Shown in pieces: positions 57,535 through 64,000 of a DNA stretch of 64,000 bases. The notes below the pieces were generated by a model. The model was not told the DNA's origin. It made no database searches and saw only the letters and a list, made by a program, of their open reading frames with translations. This stretch comes from Collinsella sp. (GTDB lineage: Bacteria; Actinomycetota; Coriobacteriia; Coriobacteriales; Coriobacteriaceae). A program made the translations under genes and the position numbers. The stretch is taken from the NCBI GenBank assembly GCA_019425015.1, contig JAHYYJ010000006.1, positions 82,189-146,188 of the forward strand, read 5' to 3'. Positions within the stretch are counted from its first letter, which is position 1, and each line of letters begins with the position of its first letter.

Positions 57535-57930
57535 CTCACCGAGTACGCGGCAGTGCTGGGCCCATCCCAACTGAGGTCACGGTGGTCCGATAGGGGCGCC
57601 GCCCGCGGCATGCGCCGCGGAGCGGTATCCCCTACCGAAGGGCGGGGATGCCCTCCGCTTCCAGTTCGGAATCAGCCGTCGGAGGCGTTCGGCTGACTGC
57701 GGGAACGGCCTGTCCGCTCAATGTGTTCGGCTGAGATCGGAAATCAACCCAACACGAGCCGGACACGCGCCAGACGGCTCTTCCCCGTGCGGCCTTCCCC
57801 CTTACGCTCATGTTGCAGGCATGTAACGCCGCAGCGAGCGCGCCTTTTTTGCGCCAGACAGGTACAATGATGAACACTGTACCGTAGCGGAGCGCCCCGC
57901 GCGCGCCGCAATCACGCGAAAGGGTTTCCC
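57535..57930. other. Gene-free region between integrase remnant and ACT gene
   Basis: No gene seen. Contains a GC hairpin (CGCGGC at 57604 with GCCGCG at 57614, TAGGGG/CCCCTA at 57591/57629), and direct repeats GTTCGGCTGA at 57687 and 57725. These could be old attachment-site or element debris. At 57861-57883 GGTACA and TGTACC flank 11 bases and contain a TACAAT that may be the -10 box of the ACT gene. Confidence 0.45.
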
Positions 57931-58218
57931 ATGGCCGAGATCTCGTCCTCCCGTATCGTCATCACCGTCCTTGGCAAGAACCGCCCCGGCATCGTCGCCG
58001 GCGTCACCCGTGTCCTAGGCGAGGCCAACGTCGACATCCGCGACATCACGCAGTCCATTATCGAGGACATCTTCACCATGACCATGCTGGCCGATACCGC
58101 CGGGTCCAAGCTCGACTTCGCCGAGCTGCAGAAGGCGCTGGCCGAGGCCGGCGAGCTTTCGGGCGTCAACGTGTCCATCCAGCGCGAGGACGTCTTTAAC
58201 TTTATGCACCGCCTGTAG
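57931..58218 (+). CDS. ACT-domain protein (UPF0237 type)
   Basis: 95 residues forming a single ACT domain and a C-terminal extension: VTVLGKNRPGIVAGVTRVLGEANVDIRDITQS. Such stand-alone ACT proteins bind amino acids or other small ligands. It is followed after 77 bases by citrate synthase and may be co-transcribed. ATG 57931 after GAAAGGG. A specific ligand cannot be told. Confidence 0.9.
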   Translation: MAEISSSRIVITVLGKNRPGIVAGVTRVLGEANVDIRDITQSIIEDIFTMTMLADTAGSKLDFAELQKALAEAGELSGVNVSIQREDVFNFMHRL

Positions 58219-58295
58219 CGAGCAGGCCGCTGGGGATAGCCTGACACGCGCATGCCCATGCAGGCCACCCCGATGCGGCCCGGAGAGGAGCGCGC

Positions 58296-59714
58296 ATGGC
58301 CTACGACGCCAAGAAAATCTATTACCGCTTCGATGACCACTTGAGCCGCCTGGTTCTGGATTACGAAGCAAGCCGCCAGATTTCGTCTGAGAGCGAAAGC
58401 CTCTACCACGGCCTGCCGACCGACCCTTATGACGAGGGCCTGTTTGTCGAGCACAATGTCAAGCGCGGCCTACGCAATGCCGACGGCTCGGGCGTGGTCG
58501 CGGGTCTCACTCGTATCTCGGATGTGCACGGCTACAACAAGGTCGACGGAAAGGTCGTGCCCGATCAGGGCAAGCTCACGCTTCGCGGCTACAGCATCGA
58601 GGATCTGGTCAACAATGCCCAGGCCGAGAATCGCTATGGCTACGAGGAAGTCGCCTATCTGCTTATCACGGGTTCGCTGCCCAACAAGGAAGAGCTCGAC
58701 GGCTTTTGCGAGCGCCTGGGCGCCTTTAGACATCTGAGCGACGAGTACGTTAAAGAGTTCCCTATGACCACGGTATCGTCGAGCATCATGAACGTGCTCC
58801 AGCGCGCCGTACTGCTGCTCTACGCCTTCGATGCCGAGCCGGACGTGATCACGCCCGAGCACGAAATCGACGTCGCCATTTCCATGCTCGCACGTCTCCC
58901 GCGCATCGCCGCCTTCGCACACATGGCCTCGGTCGCCAAGCTTCGCGGCTCCGAGGTTCACGTGCCGCACCCTACGCCCGGTCTCTCCACCGCCGAGACC
59001 ATCCTACAGGTCCTGCGCGGCGGCATGGCGTTCACCCGCGATGAGGCGATGCTGCTCGACGTTATGCTCATGCTGCATGCCGAGCACGGCGGCGGCAACA
59101 ACTCCACCTTCGCTTGCCGCGTGCTGTCGTCTTCGGCCACCGACCCGTATTCCGCCTACGCCGCGGCTATCGGCTCGCTCAAGGGCCCGCGCCACGGTGG
59201 TGCCAATGCCAAGGTCGTGTCCATGCACGAGGACATCCGCGCGCATGTCTCCAACTGGGAGGACGAGGACGAAGTCGCGGCCTACCTGGGCAAGATCCTC
59301 GACAAGCAGGCCTTCGACGGCACGGGCCTCATCTACGGCATGGGCCACGCCGTCTATACGCTCAGCGACCCGCGCGCCGAGGTCTGCCGTCGTTACGCGC
59401 GCTCGCTGGCAGCCAAGAAGGACTTGGGCGAAGAGTTCGCACTCATCGAGCGCATCGAGCGCCTGGCACCCCAGGTCATGCGCGACCACGGCATGACCAA
59501 GCCCATCTGCGCCAACATCGACCTGTACACAGGCTTTATCTACAAGATGCTCGGCGTGCCCGAGACGCTTTTTACGCCGTTATTCGCCGTCGCCCGCATG
59601 GCCGGCTGGTCGGCACACCGCATGGAAGAGCTCTTCTGCGCGCACCGTATTATTCGCCCGGCCTATCGTCCGGTGATCGAGCCGCTGGAGTACAAGCCGA
59701 TCGCCGACCGCTAG
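58296..59714 (+). CDS. Citrate synthase
   Basis: 472 residues, longer than the 370-430 usual for Si-type enzymes because of an N-terminal extension of about 80 residues. Catalytic residues are seen in HAEHGGGNNST, GPRHGGANAK and IYGMGHAVYT. It joins acetyl-CoA and oxaloacetate to citrate. ATG 58296 with GAGAGGAG. In a fermentative anaerobe it probably feeds glutamate synthesis, which fits the GltBD genes in the window. Confidence 0.92.
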   Translation: MAYDAKKIYYRFDDHLSRLVLDYEASRQISSESESLYHGLPTDPYDEGLFVEHNVKRGLRNADGSGVVAGLTRISDVHGYNKVDGKVVPDQGKLTLRGYSIEDLVNNAQAENRYGYEEVAYLLITGSLPNKEELDGFCERLGAFRHLSDEYVKEFPMTTVSSSIMNVLQRAVLLLYAFDAEPDVITPEHEIDVAISMLARLPRIAAFAHMASVAKLRGSEVHVPHPTPGLSTAETILQVLRGGMAFTRDEAMLLDVMLMLHAEHGGGNNSTFACRVLSSSATDPYSAYAAAIGSLKGPRHGGANAKVVSMHEDIRAHVSNWEDEDEVAAYLGKILDKQAFDGTGLIYGMGHAVYTLSDPRAEVCRRYARSLAAKKDLGEEFALIERIERLAPQVMRDHGMTKPICANIDLYTGFIYKMLGVPETLFTPLFAVARMAGWSAHRMEELFCAHRIIRPAYRPVIEPLEYKPIADR

Positions 59715-59740
59715 GACGCGGACCGTTATAGAACTCGAAC

Positions 59741-59776
59741 GTGGCCAGGGCATCACCGCCCTCGGCCACGCTTTTT
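59741..59776 (+). terminator. Terminator of citrate synthase gene
   Basis: GTGGCC (59741-59746) pairs with GGCCAC (59764-59769), with GGGC/GCCC inside, followed by GCTTTTTA. Confidence 0.85.
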
Positions 59777-59801
59777 ATGCCAGTAGAAAGGGCTGCATCG
59801 A

Positions 59802-60644
59802 ATGATTGTTTTTTCCGATATGGATGGAACACTGCTGACGAGCGACAAGCAGATGGGCGACGCCACCTGGGCGATGCTCGACGAGCTCGCACGTCGCAGC
59901 ATTGAGTTTGTACCGTGCACGGGGCGTCCGCTGTCGGGCGTCTTTGAGCCCATCCTCGCCCATCCTGCCGTGCACTACGCGGTCTGCGCCAATGGCGCCA
60001 GCGTCTGGCAGCTCGACGACGATGTGCCCAACGATGCCTCGCGCGCCACGCGCATTTTGAGCCGTCCGCTCGATCGCGGCATTGCCCATCGCGTCCATCG
60101 CATCGCCGCCGGCCACGATGTGACCTTCGATATCTTCGCGGATGGGCAGTGCTTCCTCCCCCGCTCGCTTTACGGGCGCCTGGATGAGTTCTGCGGCGGT
60201 GACCCCCACATCGCGGCTTCGCTCAAGCGCACACGAACACCGATCGACATGGATATCGACAGTAAGATCGACGGGGTCGAGACGCTCGAACGCATCGCCA
60301 TGTACTGGCACGACCCGGCCGATCGCGACGCCATCGCGGCTGAGCTCGACACGCTCGGAGGCATTGAGGTCACACGTTCTCACGCCATGAATATCGAGGT
60401 CATGGGTGAGGGCGCCACCAAGGGAACGGCCCTCACGTGGCTATGCGAGCACCTGGGCGAGCGTCTCGTCGACGCCTGGGCGTTCGGCGACAACATCAAC
60501 GACATCCCCATGCTGCAGGCAGCGGGCCACGGCATGGCCATGATCAACGCCGAGCCCGAAGACCGCGAGGCCGCCGACGCCGTCACCGGATACGACAACG
60601 ACCACGACGGCGTCGCCCACACCATCATGGCCGCCCTTGCCTAG
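59802..60644 (+). CDS. HAD-superfamily (Cof-type) phosphatase
   Basis: 280 residues. Motif I FSDMDGTLLTSD, motif IV FGDNINDIPML, and a C2-type cap between them, as in Cof/IIB sugar-phosphate phosphatases. Substrate unknown. Start ATG 59802, weak ribosome site. Convergent with another HAD gene; they differ in sequence, so this is not a recent duplication. Confidence 0.9.
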   Translation: MIVFSDMDGTLLTSDKQMGDATWAMLDELARRSIEFVPCTGRPLSGVFEPILAHPAVHYAVCANGASVWQLDDDVPNDASRATRILSRPLDRGIAHRVHRIAAGHDVTFDIFADGQCFLPRSLYGRLDEFCGGDPHIAASLKRTRTPIDMDIDSKIDGVETLERIAMYWHDPADRDAIAAELDTLGGIEVTRSHAMNIEVMGEGATKGTALTWLCEHLGERLVDAWAFGDNINDIPMLQAAGHGMAMINAEPEDREAADAVTGYDNDHDGVAHTIMAALA

Positions 60645-60649
60645 TCATC

Positions 60650-60762
60650 GTCTGGTCATTGGGGACGTTCTTGAATGACCAGTCGTTGGGGACAGCCTTC
60701 ACGAAAAAGCTGCAAGGACTGTCCCCCACTGTCGGCAGAAAAGGAACGTCCCCATCTGCCGG
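60650..60762. repeat. Palindromic repeat family C cluster
   Basis: TGGTCATT (60653-60660) with AATGACCA (60674-60681); GGGGACAG (60688-60695) with CTGTCCCC (60719-60726); then GGCAGA...TCTGCC around GGAACGTCCCC. Fills the convergent gap between the two HAD genes. Confidence 0.75.
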
Positions 60763-60763
60763 A

Positions 60764-61558
60764 TTAGGAGAGACTCTCCAGCACGCGACGGAGCTCCTGC
60801 TGGACGGCGTGGTCGCGGTTACAACCCACCACGCGATCGGCCACCGCCTTAAGCGCGGGGCGCGCGTTTTCCATCGCGCAGCCCGTGCCGACAAAGCGAA
60901 TGATCTCGTAGTCGTTCATAGAGTCGCCAAACGCTATGACCTCGTCGCGATCAATGCCGTAATGCTCCGCGAGCTGCGCGATACCCGAGGCCTTCGATAC
61001 ACCAGGCTGCATGGCATCGATCCACGCGTTGCCCGAAGGCGCAAAAGTAAAGAGCTGACCAAGTTCGCGCTGTAGCACGTACGCACTGTCCATAACCGCA
61101 CTGTCGTCGCAAAAGATACTCGCTTTGATGATATTTACGCTGGGATCGGGCAGCTCCCAAATACGCTCGGCATTGGGAAGGTCCTTATCGACCTCACGCA
61201 CGAACTTGCACTCGTCATCGAGCAGGAAGGACTTGGTTCGGTCAAAGAGCGCAAGATGCAGATTGGGAAACGTCCTGACGGCTTGGGCGAGCCTTCGAAT
61301 CGCCAGGTGGGAATACACCTCACGGTCTACCATCTTACCGTCGGCGTAGACTTGGGCGCCGTTAGCGGCGACAAAGTCCATCTTGTCGCGAACGGGCGCA
61401 AAGAACTCGCACAGGCGATCGTAGCGACGACCTGACGATGCGGCGAAATGCACGCCATGCTCGTGTAGCGCCAGAATCAGTTCGTAGGTCTCGGGAGGCA
61501 CCTGGCCGTTTTCGTCAAGCAGTGTGCCGTCCATATCGGATGCAATCAGTTTAAACAT
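60764..61558 (-). CDS. HAD-superfamily (Cof-type) phosphatase
   Basis: 264 residues. Motif I ASDMDGTLLDENG, motif II/III region and motif IV FGDSMNDYEII. Cof-like IIB phosphatase with unknown substrate. Start ATG 61558; the ribosome site AAGGGAG lies inside the 3' arm of a strong leader hairpin (61564-61625), so translation may be regulated. Shares a convergent gap with the other HAD gene. Confidence 0.9.
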   Translation of the reverse strand: MFKLIASDMDGTLLDENGQVPPETYELILALHEHGVHFAASSGRRYDRLCEFFAPVRDKMDFVAANGAQVYADGKMVDREVYSHLAIRRLAQAVRTFPNLHLALFDRTKSFLLDDECKFVREVDKDLPNAERIWELPDPSVNIIKASIFCDDSAVMDSAYVLQRELGQLFTFAPSGNAWIDAMQPGVSKASGIAQLAEHYGIDRDEVIAFGDSMNDYEIIRFVGTGCAMENARPALKAVADRVVGCNRDHAVQQELRRVLESLS

Positions 61559-61563
61559 AGAAA

Positions 61564-61625
61564 AGCTCCCTTCGGGCTTGTTGGAATCGAACGTGTATCC
61601 GATTCCAACGTACCCAAAGGGAGCT
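61564..61625 (-). promoter_or_regulatory. Leader hairpin that can hide the HAD gene ribosome site
   Basis: Inner stem TTGGAATCG (61581-61589) with CGATTCCAA (61600-61608); outer stem AGCTCCCTT (61564-61572) with AAGGGAGCT (61617-61625). On the minus strand the AAGGGAG ribosome site is in the 3' arm next to ATG 61558. Confidence 0.7.
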
Positions 61626-61727
61626 CAAATAAGACTCCGCGGGCGTAAACGTTACAAGGACCTGGCAAATAGCTCAGACATGCCAGAGGTCTCACGGTCG
61701 CGGCGTCAGGCGACACGCCACCCCGAC

Positions 61728-61764
61728 GGCTAGTCGTTTAAGAACGTCCCCGATGACTAGTCGG
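61728..61764. repeat. Family-C-related palindrome overlapping the ade stop codon
   Basis: CTAGTC (61730-61735) with GACTAG (61755-61760) around GTTTAAGAACGTCCCCG. The stop codon of the adenine deaminase gene lies in the right arm. Confidence 0.7.
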
Positions 61765-63577
61765 CGTAGGTGAAGGTCGTGACGTCGAACATGCCCTCGG
61801 GGCGGATGCGGAGCGTCGGGATGACCGGCAGGGGCAGGAAAATGATGCCCATGATGGGGTCGAGCGGCGGCTCGATACCCATGGCGCGCGCCTTGACCAT
61901 AAAGTCGTCGTGCTGCGCGGCGACATCCTCGGCCGTGCCCTCGCTCATAAGGCCACCGAGCGCCAGCGGAATGCGCGCCACGACCTCGCCGTTGCGCACC
62001 AGCACGTGGCCGCCCTGGCCCACGGCCTCAACGGCAGCCATCATATCCGCCGCATTGTCGCCCACCACGCACACGTTGTGCGAGTCGTGGCCAATCGTGG
62101 AGGCAATGGCGCCACCCGTGATGGTAAAGCCGCGTACCCAGCCGCGACCGATATGCTTGCCAACCAAGCCCAGACCCGCGGGGCCGTCACCGTCGGCGCC
62201 CTCGGCCTGCAGCGACACGCCGCGGCCGTGGCGCTCGATCAGCATAATGCGGCGCAGGCCCTCGGCACTCTCGGGGCGAGCCATACCCGTGATAGCCATA
62301 CCCGGGATGACATCGATAACGGCCTCGCCCGGCTTAAAGGCATAGTCGAACACGTCGAGCGAAAGCTTCGGCAGCTTAACGGAGGCGCGCAGCTCATCGG
62401 CAAGGGCCGCAACCTCGGCCATCTCGGGAGCGATCTCGCCCACAAAGGTGCCGTCCTGCGCCACCAGAGCACCGGCGGCATATACTCGATGCGGAGCCGT
62501 AGCAAACGTCAGGTCATTGAGCACCAGCAGGTCGGCACGCTTGCCCGGGGCAATCGCACCACGCAGCTCGTGCGGGTCGCGGCAGCCGTGATCCAGGCCA
62601 AACGCCTCGGCCGTGGAGAGGGACGCCATAGAGATAGCGACCACGGGGTCGATACCGGCCTCAATCGCCACGCGGCAGGCATTGTCGATCATGCCAGTCG
62701 CAAGCGCATCGGAAGGGGCGCGGTCGTCAGTCGCAAAGCAGCAGCGGCGGGCGCGCGCGGGGTTCTCCAGCAGCATCGGCGACAGATTGGCCAGGTCATG
62801 GCTGCACGTGCCCTCGCGCAGCATCACGTACATGCCACGAGACAGCTTATCGAGCGCCTCCTCGGGAATCGTCGACTCGTGGTCGGCGATAATACCCGCT
62901 GCGGCATAGGCGTTGAGGTCTTTGCCGGCAACAAGTGGCGCATGGCCGTCGACCTGCTTGGACGGCGTCTGGTTGGCAGCGTCGATGCGAGCGCAGGTCT
63001 CAGGATCGGCCATAAAGACACCCGGCAGGTTCATCATTTCGCCCAGACCAAAGACATCGCCCGGATACTCGGCAAAAAACGCCTGCATGTCAGCGGCGGT
63101 AATCACAGCGCCCGCTTGCTCATCGGGCAGCGCGGGCACGCACGAGGGCATCATGTACTTGATGGAAATGGGCGCGCGACGGCCGTCCTCGATCATAAAG
63201 CGCAGGCCGTTCAGGCCGGAAACGTTGGCGATCTCGTGGCTGTCGGCGATGGCAGTGGTGGTGCCGCGCGTCGCCGCCATGCGCGCATACTCGGCGGGAC
63301 GGATGTTCGAGGACTCGATATGCAGATGTCCGTCGATAAAGCCGGGGGCGATATAGCGACCCTGGCAGTCAATGACCTCAGCCGCCTCGTAGGTGCCGGC
63401 GGCATCGTCGCGACCGTCGTAGAGCACGCCGACGATTACGCCGTCCTTGACGGCAACGCTACCGGGCGCCACGCGCTGGCCATATACGTCGACAATCTGC
63501 GCATTGGTAAACAGCGTGTCGACGGGCACGCGGCCCTCGGCAGCATCGATCACAGACCTCATGACCTCAACGGACAT
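61757..63577 (-). CDS. ade: Adenine deaminase
   Basis: 606 residues of the amidohydrolase superfamily: metal motif DGHLHIESSN (H84, H86, E88), DSHEIAN, DDRAPSDALATG and the later GHDSHNVCVVG. It deaminates adenine to hypoxanthine, feeding purine salvage. ATG 63577 with AAAGGAG. Length and order of motifs fit the enzyme; stands alone. Confidence 0.94.
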   Translation of the reverse strand: MSVEVMRSVIDAAEGRVPVDTLFTNAQIVDVYGQRVAPGSVAVKDGVIVGVLYDGRDDAAGTYEAAEVIDCQGRYIAPGFIDGHLHIESSNIRPAEYARMAATRGTTTAIADSHEIANVSGLNGLRFMIEDGRRAPISIKYMMPSCVPALPDEQAGAVITAADMQAFFAEYPGDVFGLGEMMNLPGVFMADPETCARIDAANQTPSKQVDGHAPLVAGKDLNAYAAAGIIADHESTIPEEALDKLSRGMYVMLREGTCSHDLANLSPMLLENPARARRCCFATDDRAPSDALATGMIDNACRVAIEAGIDPVVAISMASLSTAEAFGLDHGCRDPHELRGAIAPGKRADLLVLNDLTFATAPHRVYAAGALVAQDGTFVGEIAPEMAEVAALADELRASVKLPKLSLDVFDYAFKPGEAVIDVIPGMAITGMARPESAEGLRRIMLIERHGRGVSLQAEGADGDGPAGLGLVGKHIGRGWVRGFTITGGAIASTIGHDSHNVCVVGDNAADMMAAVEAVGQGGHVLVRNGEVVARIPLALGGLMSEGTAEDVAAQHDDFMVKARAMGIEPPLDPIMGIIFLPLPVIPTLRIRPEGMFDVTTFTYAD

Positions 63578-63701
63578 ACATACTCCTTTAACTGTAGAAA
63601 TAACTGCGGAGCGGACGAGCCTTCACCGCAGCAAGCCAATAGCAATTGTATGCCCAAAAGAAGGTCCCGCTAACACCCCGTCCGCTTAACGGCACACGCC
63701 G

Positions 63702-63785
63702 CTTGGCGCAATGGGGACAGGTTGCTTTGTACCAATGACAAGGAGTGTCCCAAAGTGCCGGCACAAAAGGAACGTCCCCAAGTGC
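63702..63785. repeat. Family-C repeat, diverged
   Basis: GGGGACAGGTTGCTTTG with later AAGGAACGTCCCC and a GTGCCGGCAC palindrome between them. Confidence 0.6.
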
Positions 63786-63794
63786 CGCAAAATG

Positions 63795-63862
63795 ATGAGA
63801 GTGGATAATCTCCCACTTTGAACCCCAAAGCAGGCCAAAAACGGAAGATTATCCACTCTCAT
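63795..63862. repeat. 17-bp perfect palindrome (family D)
   Basis: ATGAGAGTGGATAATCT (63795-63811) is a perfect inverse of 63846-63862, 34-base loop. Same overall size as family B (67-69 bases). Confidence 0.85.
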
Positions 63863-63863
63863 T

Positions 63864-63903
63864 CTGTGGGCACTCATTTAAGTCTGTCCCCAATGAGTGC
63901 ACC
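63864..63903. repeat. Family-C-related hairpin
   Basis: GCACTCATT (63870-63878) with AATGAGTGC (63892-63900) around TAAGTCTGTCCCC. Beyond it nothing is recognised to the window edge. Confidence 0.65.
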
Positions 63904-64000
63904 TAACTGCCACCTACAACAACGGAAGCGCCGATGTCTTGGCAACGACAGACACTATGACCCAATCCGAGGGCACTAAAAAGATAGGAGCCCCCGCTCG

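Overview
The window is chromosomal DNA from a high-GC anaerobe. Gene families, synteny and codon style suggest a Coriobacteriia gut actinobacterium, most like Collinsella. That assignment is a judgement from gene content (EFR1-type flavodoxin-ferredoxin, MurNAc catabolism, DUF6273 kinase, split transketolase, VanZ-like protein with a TTG start, Coriobacteria-style intergenic hairpins); no database search was run.

Layout. 1-2050 is a minus-strand sugar PTS operon (EIIA, LicT-type antiterminator, EIIC running off the left edge) with a RAT-like hairpin in its leader. 2280-6420 holds a flavodoxin/ferredoxin protein and a DEAD-box helicase with a long RGG tail. 6420-9638 is a signalling pair: an FHA protein and a membrane Ser/Thr kinase ending in a DUF6273-like domain. 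9880-13000 is a copper operon (CsoR operator, copA, copZ, csoR). 13146-17482 carries a zinc-ribbon membrane protein, an amidohydrolase, a nuclease-like protein bracketed by hairpin repeats and an unknown protein. 17836-24020 is gltBD. 24556-29557 has phosphoglycerate mutase, an NRAMP transporter, a rubredoxin/flavin-reductase pair, smpB, a TPR protein and two tRNAs. 30758-35201 is a complete MurNAc recycling operon (murR, murQ, murP, mupG). 35406-41273 holds a VanZ-like protein, a serine recombinase, RNase R and ftsEX. 41786-50365 has a second zinc-ribbon protein, split transketolase, a YitT-like protein, prfB, secA and rpmE. 50552-57534 is an accessory island: a secreted peptide resembling lactococcin-972-type bacteriocins, three ABC genes, a divergent DUF2975/XRE pair and an integrase fragment. 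57931-63577 has an ACT protein, citrate synthase, two HAD phosphatases and adenine deaminase.

The most striking feature is not a gene. Intergenic regions are full of long palindromes belonging to at least six families. One (arms TCTCGATCTGTAACA / TGTTACAGATCGAGA) is present 13 times in six intergenic regions, with compensatory changes between the arms. Others have arms AAGTTGCGGTGAAATA, GGGGACAGGT with inner TGCACCA, a 28-bp perfect arm at 41377, and two single-copy palindromes. They occur in divergent, convergent and tandem gaps and lack U-tracts, so they are not simple terminators. One family-A cluster brackets a gene with a PD-(D/E)xK-like nuclease signature, which makes a hairpin-mobilising or hairpin-targeting system a hypothesis worth testing. 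Structured leaders precede copZ and a HAD phosphatase gene, where the ribosome-binding site lies inside the hairpin.
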